Assembly: GCA_003508835.1 (NCBI GenBank)
Contig: PUFA01000690.1
Coordinates: forward strand, 49,676 to 113,675
DNA: 64,000 bases
Reading direction: 5' to 3'
From: Eonycteris spelaea
Lineage: Eukaryota; Chordata; Mammalia; Chiroptera; Pteropodidae
Within the stretch, counting starts at the first letter, position 1, and every line of letters starts with the position of its first letter. The notes under the pieces are model-generated. The model saw nothing but the letters and a program-made list of their open reading frames with translations, made no database searches and was not told where the DNA came from. Below are positions 12,699 to 25,181 of this stretch, piece after piece. The position numbers and the translations under genes are program-made.

Positions 12699-13173
12699 TG
12701 TAGTGGGTTGAATTTTGTACACCATCCTGCCAGAACATTTCCAAATCCTAACCACCCACCCCCTACCATACCTTATTTGGAAGTAGGGTCTTTGCAGATA
12801 TAATTGAGTTAAAGGTGTTAAGAAGAGATCATCTTGGATGGTCCCTAAATGTAACAATTTAGGATGATCTCTAAGTTCAATGACTGGTGTCCTTAGAAGA
12901 AAAAGGAGAGGGAGATTTCATGCACACAGGGCGGAAGATCATGTGAAGACAAAGGCAGAGACTGGAGTTACTCTGCCACAAAGCAAGGAAAGCCAGTAGC
13001 TATCAGCAGGTGGAAGAGGCAAGGAATGAATCTCCTCTCGAGGCTTCAGGGGGAGGGTGGTCCTGCCGACACCATGATTTCAGATTGCCGGTGTCCAGAA
13101 CTATGAGATGATATCTTGTTCTAAGCCGTGAATTTCCTGGCAATTAATTATGTCAGTCCTAGGAAACAGGTAC
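12699..13173 (+). mobile_element. MaLR (MLT1/MST-type) solo LTR
   Basis: Starts near TGTAGTGGGTTGAATTTTG and continues with 'ttatttggaagtagggtctttgcagatataattgagtt', 'gactggtgtccttagaagaaaaaggagag', 'gatcatgtgaagacaaaggcagag', 'ctgccgacaccatgatttcagattgccggtgtccagaactatgag' and 'taggaaacaggtacac'. This is the full length order of an MLT1/MST LTR. No internal region follows. Confidence 0.85.
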
Positions 13174-13299
13174 ACTCACTACCACATACCCCACATCATT
13201 GACTGTGAATAAATGTCATTCTGTATCCTGTTTATTCATGTCTGTGGAGATAGTAATGCCAATAAAGATATATAAGAAAAATGACTACGGCTAAATTTT

Positions 13300-13480
13300 T
13301 TATATGGTAATTTGTTTGCATTGATTCATTTCATGCTCACAGCCCCCCACTCTCCTTTTAAAGAAGAAAAGCTGAGGGACAGAGAGAAGGACTTGGCCCA
13401 GGACTGCACAGTTAGGAAGTAGAACAGCTTAGGTTTATCCCCTGACCTCATGCTCCAAAGCCTGTGAATCTGAGTCTCGA
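13300..13480 (+). repeat. MIR element
   Basis: 'attcatttcatgctcacag', then 'aaagctgagggacagagagaaggacttggcccaggactgcacagttaggaag' is the MIR core and 3' part in sense orientation. Confidence 0.75.
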
Positions 13481-13639
13481 AAACTTTGAACCCATGGCAT
13501 ACAGAGAGATAAGATAAGTACTTTCTTCATAAAGATATCTTCTCATTAGGAGAAACAATGATAAATGACTTCACAATGCTGACCTTAGCCCTAAGTCTCA
13601 GCCAGTCCCTACTGCTGTGTCCCAAGACTTAAAGGCCAT

Positions 13640-13830
13640 TGAAGTCCCACCACATGCCATATAGTCAGGCAAGTTTTTTCATTTATGCCTTGAGAGAGCT
13701 CTGTGACAACGTTAGCCTTAGTCCCTTTTCACACATGATCATACAGGATCAGGTTCACAGAGCTAAGTCACCTCTCCAATGAGTGGCAGGATGGGAATGA
13801 GGTTCCATCCCTCACCCTCCCTATAGAACA
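13640..13830 (+). repeat. MIR element
   Basis: 'catgccatatagtcaggcaagttttttcatttatg', then 'cagagctaagtcacctctccaatgagtggcagga' is a decayed sense MIR. Confidence 0.6.
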
Positions 13831-14370
13831 CAGAGCAGCCTCCCTTTTAGAAGACTGGCTTCCAAGGAAATACGGTCAGTCACAATCCCTGCTATTGTGG
13901 CACCGTGGGGACTACCTCAACAACCTTTCTGGGTGATGAAGATGACAGAGGAGACAAAATCTTGCCCTGTGCCAAGAGACTTGGGTTTGGGCCACATCCT
14001 TTGGCTTATCCCTGAAGATGATGAGTAGGGATTAGGCAGAAGTTGAGTTGTTGTCCTTGGGACAGGTGATCTAGAAGGAAAGAAAATAATATGTGTGGAA
14101 CTGGAGCTGCTTTAAGCAAGATGTACTTTATATTTCATCCCCTTTAATCTTAACAGCTGCTCAAGTTACACATCATTATGACCGTTACTCATACCAGGGC
14201 ACTGACATTAGAGGAGTACATGTAACTCTGAGAAATACTTTTTTTGTTGTTTCCTATCGGCATCTCACTCTGGAATTACTCTAAGAATTTCACCATTTTT
14301 CCTTGATGCTTCCTGGAGCTGAATGCTCTAATCTTTCCAGAGATTGGCAGAGCACTCCCTGAAATATTGT
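13831..14370. other. Intergenic DNA, nothing recognised
   Basis: Unique-looking sequence with no exon signals or clear repeats. Confidence 0.4.
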
Positions 14371-14384
14371 TCAATATTATTTTT

Positions 14385-14701
14385 TTAATTTGAAAAATTT
14401 CCCCCTCTTTAATTCCCCCCACCCCCTATTTCCATTCCTGACCTGCAGATGTTGCTGTCTCCCTTTTTAAGAACTGGATCTCTGAAGATGGGGCATCTCC
14501 CCCAATGTTCTCCTGGGCACATCCAGGGTGCATCCAGGGCCTGGGGCACTGGGGGAGGGGGCTGGCACACTGGGGGACCTAGCACACTGGAGGTGGGCCT
14601 GGCGCACCTGGGGTATGGTCTGTGGCTCCACCTGGGGCACGAACCCAGGACCTTCTGCTTGTAAAGCAAATGTGCTAACCACAACACTATAGAGCCACCC
14701 C
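14385..14701 (-). mobile_element. tRNA-Val(UAC)-derived SINE, antisense
   Basis: On the minus strand the head reads 'tatagtgttgtggttagcac' (box A) and 'gcagaaggtcctgggttcg' (box B), with 'tgctttacaagcag' as the anticodon arm. This matches tRNA-Val with a TAC anticodon. A unique body follows (repeated 'ccaggtgcgccaggcc'-like wording, then 'gatgccccatcttcagagatc'). The element is bounded by a 14-base direct repeat TCAATATTATTTTT at 14371-14384 and 14702-14715, a retrotransposition target-site duplication. A second copy is at 22488-22745. Confidence 0.85.
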
Positions 14702-14715
14702 TCAATATTATTTTT

Positions 14716-15383
14716 AAACCATGACCTGTATAGTTTTTGTGTTATAATATTCAAATTTAAAATTGTATTCTAAATGGAAAAAAATGAAAGATTTTGTGAA
14801 AATCAGGGAGAAAATATTTTAAAACTTCATCTCAGATATTGAGTTATTGTCCATGGTTGGTGAAGCAAACTTACTAACAGTGAAAAAAATAGCAAGTAAT
14901 TTCAATGGAAAATTCAAATAAAAATATACAGAACAACCAACATGTCGAAATATACCAAACAAGAACTAATAAAATGCAAAGACAAATCCTGAAATTCATA
15001 TTAAGTGGAAAAGACAAGATGAAAAGAAAGGTGAGGTCTGACATCTCTTGGAAAACACTATGAGTGTGTCCAGGTTCATGTATCCCTCACCTACAGGGAC
15101 CCATCTGCAGAGGAGGCACCATTTGATGACAGTAGACACCTTTGGGAAGGGGGTGGGAGTTGGGCTGGTAACAGATATGGGATAATTTCAATTTATATAT
15201 TTTTGTGTACTTTTTAAAATTTATATTCACAAAAATAGTATGTTGAAATAATTGAAAACGACATACTTTTAAATAGGTGGAAAAAAGTAATGTGCAGAAA
15301 TATTCATTACCTGGGAAAACATTCATTATATCAGTTTCACCAGAAATGAAGTAGACAAAATGCATTGGCAGCGTATCTCTGTT
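14716..15383. other. AT-rich intergenic DNA, nothing recognised
   Basis: A-rich stretch at 14760-15050 resembles decayed L1, but no diagnostic segment is visible. No coding signal. Confidence 0.4.
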
Positions 15384-16800
15384 TTCTTGTGTTTCTATGT
15401 CACCTCTAGCTCTACCATCCAAATGCACACAGGTGCAACTTTATCTTCAGTTCAGTCTAGATATCCCATGAAATGATGAACAAAGAGGAATCGATATTAA
15501 TGGCCCACCACAAAATCCATAAAAATCTGGCCAATGCTATGGAGCCAAGATCCCAGTCTCTATCCCTCCCTCCACTTGCTGAGCCCCCAGGTCTGAAACC
15601 CTCAGAGCTGACATTCCGAATCTAGCTTACTGGTGGCATCCGTCTCCGTTTTTCTTTTTAAGAAAAAGGAATACATTTTACAAAGAATAAAAAATGTCTT
15701 GGAATGTTTTCTTTATTGTAATACCAGTTCTGTTTGGAAAATTTGTGTGTATATAAACGTATTTCCATCTGCTCTTGATCCCAAGTCTATATCACATTCA
15801 TTGCTTTATATGTTCTTTCGTCAGTGTAGGTTAGACTCCACACTTAGGAGGAGTCCCTCTCAGTAAGTAGGACATTCATCCTCCATTACCCCACCCCTAT
15901 AGATACTGCCCAGATCTTCCCCCATTCCCTGTCTGTCATCCCCTGTTTAGGACACAAGACAGAGATGCTCAGACCCTGCTCCAAAGCCCCATGGTCTCTC
16001 AGTAACCTTCCGCTGTTGCTGAGCTGCCTTCAGTCCACTCACCACCAACTGCCAAGGTGCACTACTGCCACCTGGGTTTTGATCCTATGCAGGTCCTGAT
16101 GTGTAAGGTTTCACAGTCTTTTTTCACACCTATCAGGTTTTTTTGAGACAGAATTAGAATCATTCTACGCATAGGTTTATAGGTTGAATTTTAAGAAAGG
16201 TTATTGTATTTTTTTTTACTCAGAAACTTCTTAAGAGAGAAGTTTGCTGATGAAGGTACATTAATGCAACTTGAACATCTAGTAGCAAGAAGGTGGGAAG
16301 GAGGGGCTGTGGGAAATGTAGCATATTCAAGGTCAGGAGTACTGATAACTTTCTAGTACAGTAACTATTAATTTCTTGATAGCCATTCGGGTTGTTTCCA
16401 CTGTTTGGCTATTATAAATGATGATGTACATTTATTTACAGGTTTTTATGCAGACATATTTTCATTTCTCTTGGGTGTGTGCCTAGGAGTGGAATTATGG
16501 GTCATATGGTAACTATCATCAACCATTGAGGAACTGCCAGACTATTTTCATGACAGTCTTGAGAAGAACAGGCTTAGTTAGTTTTTTTTTTTCTCACGAT
16601 TAGACTAAGATTATGGATTTTCAGAAAGAATACCACATGATTGTATTACCCTTCATGTTACAATGTACTAGGAGGATAAGGTACCCACATAATATTACTG
16701 GAGATGTTGACTTTATTTCTGGATTAAGGTGGGGTTTGCTGCGTTTCTCCAGTATACAGTAACTATTTCGCACATGCCTACTCTATTCCTTAGAAGTGAG
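15384..16800. repeat. Old duplication, copy B (partner at 6195-7890)
   Basis: Co-linear with copy A in direct orientation, about 9.2 kb away. It contains the same antisense L1 3' segment at 16380-16600 ('ggttgtttccactgtttggctatt', 'ggaattatgggtcatatggtaac'). Several internal blocks are shorter than in copy A. Confidence 0.65.
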
Positions 16801-17475
16801 GTAACTATTTGCCCTGCCCTATACATATATACAGTAGAAAAAAGAAAGATTAATTGATTTATTGAATGAGTGATTATGAGGAATTAGCTTATGCCATTAT
16901 AGAGCATGGGAAGTCCCACGATCTTCCATCTGCAAGCTGGAGACCCAGGAAAGCTGATGGTATAGTTCCGCTTCAAGTCCTAAGGCCTGAGAACCCAAGC
17001 ACCAATGGTGTAATGCCCAGTCTGAAGGAAGGAGAAAACCAATGTCCAACTCAACCAGTCAGCAGAGAAAGCAAATTCTTCTTCCTTCACCATGTTGTTC
17101 TGTTCAGCTCTCAGTGGATTGGATGATGCCCACCCGCATTGGGAGCAGAATCTGTTTTACTTAGTCTATCTATTCAAATGCTAATCTCATCCGCAAGTAC
17201 CCTCGCAGACACACCCAGATATCTGGGCATCTAATGGCAGTCAAGCAGACACATAAAATGAATCATTACACACTTCATGGAAGGAGCATGTCTGCATATA
17301 CTATTTGGAACTATTCAATAAAAACAATTCGACTCCTCTCACCCATTCTTTTTTAATTAATTCAAACATTTATTAACATTAGCATGGATGATTCATGCAT
17401 ATTTATTATATAGGTTAGGTTATTTTGCTGAATAGATATATCCCAAAAGAAAGTCCAGCATTATGATTTCTGTGA
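16801..17475. other. Intergenic DNA, nothing recognised
   Basis: An 86-codon open frame at 16866-17126 shows no domain, no splice context and no similarity that I recognise. The remainder is AT-rich. Confidence 0.4.
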
Positions 17476-17479
17476 AGCA

Positions 17480-17765
17480 GTATAAGCATTTTGGCTGCTA
17501 TCAGAAAATACCACAGAGTGAGTGGCTTATAGCAATGGAAGTTTATTTCTCACAGTTCTAGAGACTGGAAGTCCAAGTTCAGGGTGGTAGCATGGTCGGT
17601 TCTGCTGAAGGTTGCTGACTACCAGCTTCTCACTGTGGCAGTTTCTGTCCTTATGATCCAATTACCTGCCAAAGGCCCCACTTCCTAATACCATAAGTAG
17701 GGGTTAGGTTTCAATATATGCATTTTTGGGGGACACAAACATTCGGGTGATAGCAAGTGCTATTA
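17480..17765 (-). mobile_element. MaLR (MLT1-type) LTR fragment, antisense
   Basis: 'ggctgctatcagaaaataccacagagtgagtggctta', 'gaagtttatttctcacagttctagagactggaagtccaag', 'agcatggtcggttctgctgaagg' and 'ccaaaggccccacttcctaataccataag' are a reverse-oriented MLT1 LTR lacking its middle. Confidence 0.85.
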
Positions 17766-18650
17766 CATCGTCTATATATTTTACATAGTTAGATATACCA
17801 TACAACTAAGGTATATTAGACAATTTTTTATATAATGCATTTACCCATGGTATAGTATAAGACAACATCATAATTTCAGAGGATTTAATTACATACTTGG
17901 AAACCATGAGAGAGAAATAAAAAGCATAAGTTAGGTGTTATTGAAGGGACCACGAAAAATTTTGCTACCATTCAGAAAGGCTATTAGCAAAATCCTTTAT
18001 AATGAAGCCAAAGTATGGGATTTAGAGAAAATGTGTGCTTCACTTGAGAGCCCATTGCCTATAGCACACCTTTCCCCATTATCTGACTCTGACTCTATGG
18101 AAGGTGTTTTGCGACTCTAACATTTAGGTAATGATAGCATTGCAATAGAACCCTCATTCACACACAGCAAATGAATTCTGTCTTGGTGAGGGAAATTTTT
18201 GTCTCCATTTGAATCTTCATTTTTTAACACTCATGCCCTACAAATGTGACAAAGAGGTGTATGTTGACCTTGTCACATCTCATTTCAGTGCATTGTGGGG
18301 AAGACAGCCCCATTACATAAAGGAGGAAGACTGAGTTGGAGGGGAGATGAGAGGTATATGAGTGAGTATCAAGAATTCTTTGTAGAACTTTGGTGCAAAG
18401 GGCAGAATACACGTAAAGAAGACAGTAACTAGAAATGTGGAGAAGGGTCCAGGGCTTTAAATCATGTTTCAAAATCACCAGTGACTAGAGACATGAGCAG
18501 GTTGAAATCTTAATGGGAAGGAGCCATCTCTTCTTAGTTTTAACACCTGAGTTTACCACCCACCCTTTTCACACTTTACATCTTTGTTTTCATTCTGGAG
18601 AAGGCTACAATTTAACCAAAGGAAGAGTGTAGTTTGATCCTGTTACCTGC
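17766..18650. other. Intergenic DNA, nothing recognised
   Basis: AT-rich, with short open frames only. No repeats identified by eye. Confidence 0.4.
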
Positions 18651-18654
18651 TAAC

Positions 18655-18737
18655 AGTATGAGTGGATGGATGAAAAGATGGACGGATGTATGAATGGACG
18701 GATGGATGCAGGCACGCACACATGCACGCACACATGT
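18655..18737 (+). repeat. (ATGG)n / (CACA) compound microsatellite
   Basis: Degenerate GGAT/ATGG tetranucleotide units (tggatggatg, tggacggatg repeated) run into 'cacgcacacatgcacgcacacatg'. Confidence 0.85.
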
Positions 18738-20404
18738 AGGATGCATCAAACGTGTGCTGGGAATACAGAATTTTGTGCCCCAGGGCAGAGCTGTTCATGT
18801 AGATGATTGAACCCGTGGTGTTGGGTAGCTGAGAGGATGCAGTTTCTCAAGATTCTGCAACTGATAGCTGCAAGTTGAAGGCCCTCAACTTTGGTATTCA
18901 GAAGCAGATTTAGGGAACTGCTACACCTTAAGTCCTGGAGGAGTCCAACTCTGACCTGAGCAGGTGAGTTTACAGACAGGCTTGCTTTCCATAGATGGGC
19001 AAGATGGAGATGGATTCTGGTCTGCTTAGAAGTATGCTGTGGTCCAGCTCTTGTGCTATTGGAAAATCTTAAGAAATTATAGATCTGGCTCCTCTTTAAA
19101 TTTGAACCTAACATATGTCACAGAGAGATATTTGTAACCTCCTAGGTATACACACTGTCATTAGGGTCTCCCAAAAGACACATACACACACACATATGTG
19201 CACACACTCAACCTGGAATGTACCTGTGGTCAGGAGCAGTAGGAGACTCTGCAAGCTCATGTGCCTGTTGCTCAGTATTTGTTAGTCTGCATATGTAACT
19301 GGACTTTATTGCACTAAAAATGATGGCAATGATGATTAGCACTGTATGTATTCTAGGGAAAAAATTTAAAAATTACCTTAATATCCAACTAACATGATGA
19401 CGAGATAATTTAGTTATACAATAGCTACTCAATGTGGGTGAGCATTGGGGAAGTCAACACTCTTAATATCGCTGGTGGGATGCCAATCAATACACCATTC
19501 TTCCAGGTTGATGTCAATGTCCATTAAAGAGCTGTGCACTCCTAGTTTGTATGTATCTGGACTTACTCCTTCAAGTAATTTTATCCTCAGCATGACACTT
19601 GTCCCTCTATTAGAGAGTGCATATTCCTTATGATACAGGTTGTGTGAGCATTCCACTTTCAGTAGCACTGACCTAAACACACTCCCTTATGTTTATAGAA
19701 TAGGAAATTGAGGTCCAAAGAGTTTCACTGATGAGCAGAAAAACAGGCAGGACTAGTGACCTGACTTCAGAGGTAAAGACACAGATTTCAGATTTCAAAA
19801 TTAATGTATTTGTTGCAAAAATGAATGCAGTGTAGAAATTTATATTTATTAGAGAGTATTTTCTTCTATATTTCTTTCACTTGATACACAACAAGATAAT
19901 CACCCTTTGGAATTAAATTTTATTTTCCATATATATTGTGTGTATACAATATTATAGAGATAGATTACCATAAACATATATATTTCCTCAGAATTAGATA
20001 TATATTGTTTTCGGCACTTTTTAACCACACACAAACGTATACATATATATGTAATTTATTTTTATACTTTAATCTTTGCATATTTGAATGTGATGCATAC
20101 TTATTATTTGAGTCACTGTAGACATTGAAAACAATTTTAGGTGATCAGATTTATTTATAGATAATATTAAGCATCTGTTTAAAATATGTTCTAAATATTT
20201 TCCAATAATTCATATTTTTTAAATTTAACATTTTTGTTTGTATAAACAATGTCTTTTTAAATTTCCATTTCTTTTTTTTTTTGCCAACCACTGTTCATTT
20301 TCTTTTTAATTTTTTAAAATTTTAATTCAGTTCTGATCAGCATGTCTGGATAATTTTGGCTTCTTTACTCCCATTTACACCATCTGCCTCTCCACAAAAT
20401 ATTA
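18738..20404. other. Intergenic DNA with AT-rich tail
   Basis: A short CA-rich patch is at 19178-19215. From 19830 the sequence is AT-rich with L1-like wording. No gene is supported on either strand, including the 122-codon minus frame near 18746-19114, which has no domain. Confidence 0.4.
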
Positions 20405-23400
20405 AGTGAAAGAAACTACCAGCCAGGAAAAATGTCTACATGTAAGCTCTTCTTTAGATATGAAGGCGAACTAAAGACCTTTCCAGACATACAAAAATTG
20501 AGGGAATTCTCCACTATGAGGCCCACAACACAGGAAATACTAAAAGGGGTCAGTTCACCTAAAACAAAATAGAAAAAAAATACATAACTATGAGTAGGGA
20601 ACTATCAGGCAAATAGAAGAGGAGTGCAACCCCTACTAAGAACAGGGCATTATAAGCTTACACAATAAGAAGAGATTTGCTATAGCAAGATAGTAATGAA
20701 TGTTCAGCATACATAGGGACAAACTGAGATAACAATGACTGAAAGGGGGAGGATTTAAAGACCCAGATTCACAAAGAAAATGGATGACTGTATACATATA
20801 ACTATCCTCCATTTTTTGTAATGATAACCACACACCAAAGATTCAGAACTGAAGTATATAACATAAAACAAGAAGAACCAGAGGGAAAACCCACAAAAGC
20901 CAACCAAAATAAAGAAAACAGAAACACAAGGACAAGGAAGCAATGGAAACACTGAGCTACCAGAAAGCAAAAGATAAAATGGCTATAAGAAGACCTCATA
21001 TTTCAATAATCACCCTAAATGTAAATGGACTGAACTCACCAATAAAAAGGCACAGAGTTGCAGAATGGATCAAAAACAAAACCCAACCATATGCTGCCTC
21101 CAGGAGACACATCTCAGCTCCAAAAAATATAGACTCAAAGTGAAAGGGTGGAAAATGATATTTCAAGCAAATGGCATTCAGAGAAAAGTGGATAGCAGTA
21201 CTAATATCAGACAAAATAGACTTCAAATAAAAAAGGTAAAAAAGATACTGAGGGACACTTCATAATGATAAAGGGAATCATGCACAAAAGCAGGGAGCCC
21301 TGAAATATGTAAAGCAATTACTAACAGAACTAAAGGGAGAAACAGACCAAAACACTATCATAGTAGGGGACCTAAATACCCCACTGTCGGATATGGACAG
21401 TTCATCCAAACAGAAAATCAATAAGGAAATAGCATCCTTAATGACACATTACACCAACTGGACAGAATTGACATGGACAGAGCCTTCCATCCCAAATCAG
21501 CTGCTATACATCTTCTCTAGTGCACATGGAACATTCTCAAGGATTGACCACACACCGAGGCACAGAGATAGCCTCAATAATATAAGAGGGTTGAAATCAT
21601 ACCAACTGCAAAAAAGGCAGGAAGAACACATACATGGAGATTAAACAACTTGCTACTGAAGAATAACTGGGTCAGAGAAGAAATAAAAAGAGAGATCAAA
21701 AGATACATAGAAACGAATTATAATGATAGTACAACATATCAAAACTTTTGGGACATGGAAAATGTGGTCATAAGAAGAAAGTTCATATCATTACAGGCCA
21801 ATATGCAAAAACAAGAATGAGCTTAAATAAACAACCTAACGTTTCATCTTAAAAAGCTAGAAAAGAAAAAAAGCAAATGAAGCCTAAAGTCAGCAGAAGG
21901 AAAGAAATAATCAAAATTAAAGCAGAAGTAAATGAAATTGAAAACAAAACAAAACAAAAAGATAGAAAAAGTAAATGCAACAAAGAGCTGGTTCTTTGAG
22001 AAGGTTAATAAAACTGACAAGCCCCTGGCTAGACTCACTAAAGAAAGAAGGGAAAGGACACAAGTAAAAATAAATCAGGGATGACAGAGTGGAAATTACA
22101 ACTAACATTGCAGAAATACAAAGGATCATACAAGAATACTATGAAAAGTATATAACTCCAAATTTAATAACCTAGAATAAATCGACCAGTACTCAGAAAC
22201 ATACAACCTTCCTAGAAGGTTTCTTGAATCAAGAAAAACTGGAAAATCTAAATAGACAGATCAGCTGTATGGAAATTGAAACAATCACCAAAAGCCTACC
22301 AAAAAGTAAAAGTCCAGAGGACTTCACCAGCGAATTCTACCAAACATTCAAAGATTTCTTCTCAAACGTTTTCAAAAAGTCGAAGGGGAGGCCAATATTA
22401 CTCTGATACCAAAACCTGCTAAAGATAACACACAAAAAAAAAAAAAATTACAGACAAATATCTCTCATGAACACAGATGCAAAAATCCATAGTGTAGTGG
22501 TTAGCAAGTCTGCTTTACATGCAGAAGGTCCTGAGTTCACACCCCAGGTTTAGCCATGGACCATACCTCGGTTGCGCCAGGCCTCACAAGTGCGCTGGGA
22601 GTTTCAGGCCCCAAGTGCAAGTCGTGAGCATGTGGGAGGAGATGCCCTGCCTTCAGAGATCCGTTCTTAAGAAGAAATGGCAACATCCATAGGTCATGGG
22701 TGGATGTGTGGGGCAGAGGCAAGGAGGGGTGGAATTAAAGAAGGAAAAAATCTAAATAAGATACTAGCAAACCGAATCAGCGCATATTAAAAAGATTATA
22801 TACCATGATCATGTGGCTTCATCCCAGAGGCGCAGGGATTGTTCAAGATATGCAAATCAATTAATATGATACATAACATAAACAAATTTAAAAATATGAA
22901 TCATATGATCATATAAATAGATGCATAAAAAGCCTTTGACAATGCACAGCATTTATTATGATCAAAACACTTAACAAAATCAGTGTAGAAGGAAAGTACC
23001 TTACATAATGAAGGCCATATATGACAAACCCTTAGCCAACATTATACCTAATAGTGAAAAATAAAATCTTCCCTCTAAGATCAGGAACAAGGCAAGGCTA
23101 TCACTAGCACACTGTCATTCAATATAACATTGGAGGTCCTGGTGAGTGCAATCAGACAAGAGAACATATAAAAGCATCCAAATAGGAAACGAAGAAGAAA
23201 TAATCACTATTTGCAGATGGCATGATTCTCTATATAAAAAAACACTAAAGACTCCACAGAACACTATTAGAAATAATAAGCAAATACAGTAAAGTTTCTG
23301 AATACAAAATCAACATTCCAAAATCCATAGCATTCCTTTACTTTAATAATGAAGTGTCAGAAAAGAAGTAAAAAAAAAAAATGATTCCTTTTGCAATTGT

Positions 23401-25180
23401 AACAAATAGAATAAAATACCTAGGAATAAATCTAACGAACCATATGAAAGACCTATATAATGAAAACTATAAGACCTTATGAAAAGAAATTGAAGAGGAT
23501 ACAAAGAAATGGAAAGATATTCTGTGTTCTTGGATTAGCAGAATCAACAGTTAAAATGACCTTATTACCTAAAACATTATACAGATTTAATGTAATCCTT
23601 ATCAAAATCCCATCGGCATTTTTTAAAGAAATAGAAAAAAAAATCTTCAGATTTCTTGGAAGTAAAAAAAAAAAAAAACCTCCTAAACGCCAAAGCTATC
23701 CTTAGTAACAAGAAAAGGCCTGGAGGCATCACTCTGCCTGACTTCAAATTTTACTACAAAGTGACGATATTCAAAACACCATGGTATTGACAGAAAAGAG
23801 ACGCACAGACCAGTGGAATAGATGTGAAAGTGGAGAAGTAAACCCTTGTTAATGGGAAAATAATTTTTGACAATAAAGCCAAGAACATACAGAGAAAGGA
23901 AAGCCTCTTCAATAAATGGTGCTGGGTAAACTGGAAAGCTACCTTCAAAAGAATGATTGTAGACTGTTTCTATCACGAGACACCAACATTAACTCAAAAT
24001 GGATTAAGGACTTGAATATAGACCTGAAAAAATGAAATGCATGAAGAAAACATAGGAAATAAACTCAAGGACCTTGCACTTAAGGATTTTATGAATTTGA
24101 CCTCAAAAGCAAGGGAAGTAAAAGCAAAATAAATAATGGGACTACATGAAGTAAAAACTTCTGCTCAGCAAAGAAACTATCAACAATGGTAAAGAGTCAA
24201 CCATCCAAATGGGAAATAATTTGCAAGCAACACCTCCATAAGGCCTAATATCCAAAATATACAAAGAACTCATATACTCAATAACAACAAAAAACAAATG
24301 ATCCAATCAAAAATGGCAGAGGACCTGAACAGACACTTCTCCCTAGGGACACACAAATGGCCAACAAATATGAAAAGATGCTCAACATCACTAGCTATTA
24401 GGGAAATGCAAATCAAAAACCACAATGAGATACCATCTCACACCTGTTAGAATAGCTATAATCAACAGGACAAGTAATAACAATGTGGAGAGGATGCAGA
24501 GAAAAAGAACCCTCATACACTGCTGGTGGGACTGCAAATTGGTACAGCCACTATGGAAAACAGTATGGAGGTTCCTCAAAAAACTAAGAATTGATCTACC
24601 ATATGATCCAGCAATCCTCTACTGGGTATTTACCCAAAGACTTGAAAACCATATCCAAAAAGATATTTGCACACTGATGTTCATAGCAGCATTATTCACA
24701 GTGGCCAGGACATGGAAGCAACTGAAGTGTCCTATGATAGATGATTGGCTAAAGAAGCTGTGGTACATATATACAATGGAATATTACTCAGCCATAAGAA
24801 GAGATGAAATACTGCCATTTGACAACATGGATGGACCTCAAAATCATGCTAAGCAAAATAAGCCAGACAGAAAAAGTTGAAAATCACATGATATCACTTA
24901 TATGTGGGATATAAACCTAAAAGCAACAAATGAACAGGACAAACAAACAGAGACTCATGGACATGGACAATAGACTAGTGGTTACCAGAGGGTAGAGGAA
25001 GCAGGAGGGGCAGGTAGAAAAGGTTATGGGGGTCAAATATGTGGTGACAGGAAGAAATCCAACTATGAGTGGTGTACACACAGTGTAAATATATAAATAT
25101 GCCTTACTGTTAAAGTGCATAGCTGAAACTTATTGGATTTCATCAACCAATGTCATCACCAAAAATAATTAATTAATTAA
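20405..25180 (+). mobile_element. L1 retrotransposon, 5'-truncated, sense, with SINE insertion
   Basis: Begins inside the end of ORF1 ('agccaggaaaaatg..', 'ttctttagatatgaaggcgaactaaagacctttccagac'). ORF2 starts near 20978 with the endonuclease N-terminus (reads as 'ISIITLNVNGLNSPIKRHR', 'CLQETHLS'). The C-terminal cysteine-rich domain is at 24500-24860 ([35 protein letters not shown]). A 3' UTR and (TTAA)-type tail end at about 25180. Reading frames are broken by many frameshifts, so it cannot be autonomous. A SINE splits it at 22488-22745. Confidence 0.93.
22488..22745 (+). mobile_element. tRNA-Val(UAC)-derived SINE within L1
   Basis: The head 'tagtgtagtggttagcaagtctgctttacatgcagaaggtcctgagttc' resembles tRNA-Val(TAC) with boxes A and B. 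The body has 'gccatggaccatacctcggttgcgccaggcc' and 'cagagatccgttcttaagaag', matching the SINE at 14385-14701 on the other strand. It interrupts L1 ORF2, whose sequence resumes after a short duplication AAAAATC (22481-22487 and 22746-22752). Confidence 0.85.
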
Positions 25181-25181
25181 T

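Noticed and set aside
14640..14701. tRNA gene with boxes A and B
   Set aside because: It is the head of a SINE with a body, A-rich tail and target-site duplication, not a tRNA that can fold and be processed.
24425..24880. 151-codon open frame as a gene
   Set aside because: It is the C-terminal cysteine-rich part of L1 ORF2 ([15 protein letters not shown]), already covered by the L1 entry.
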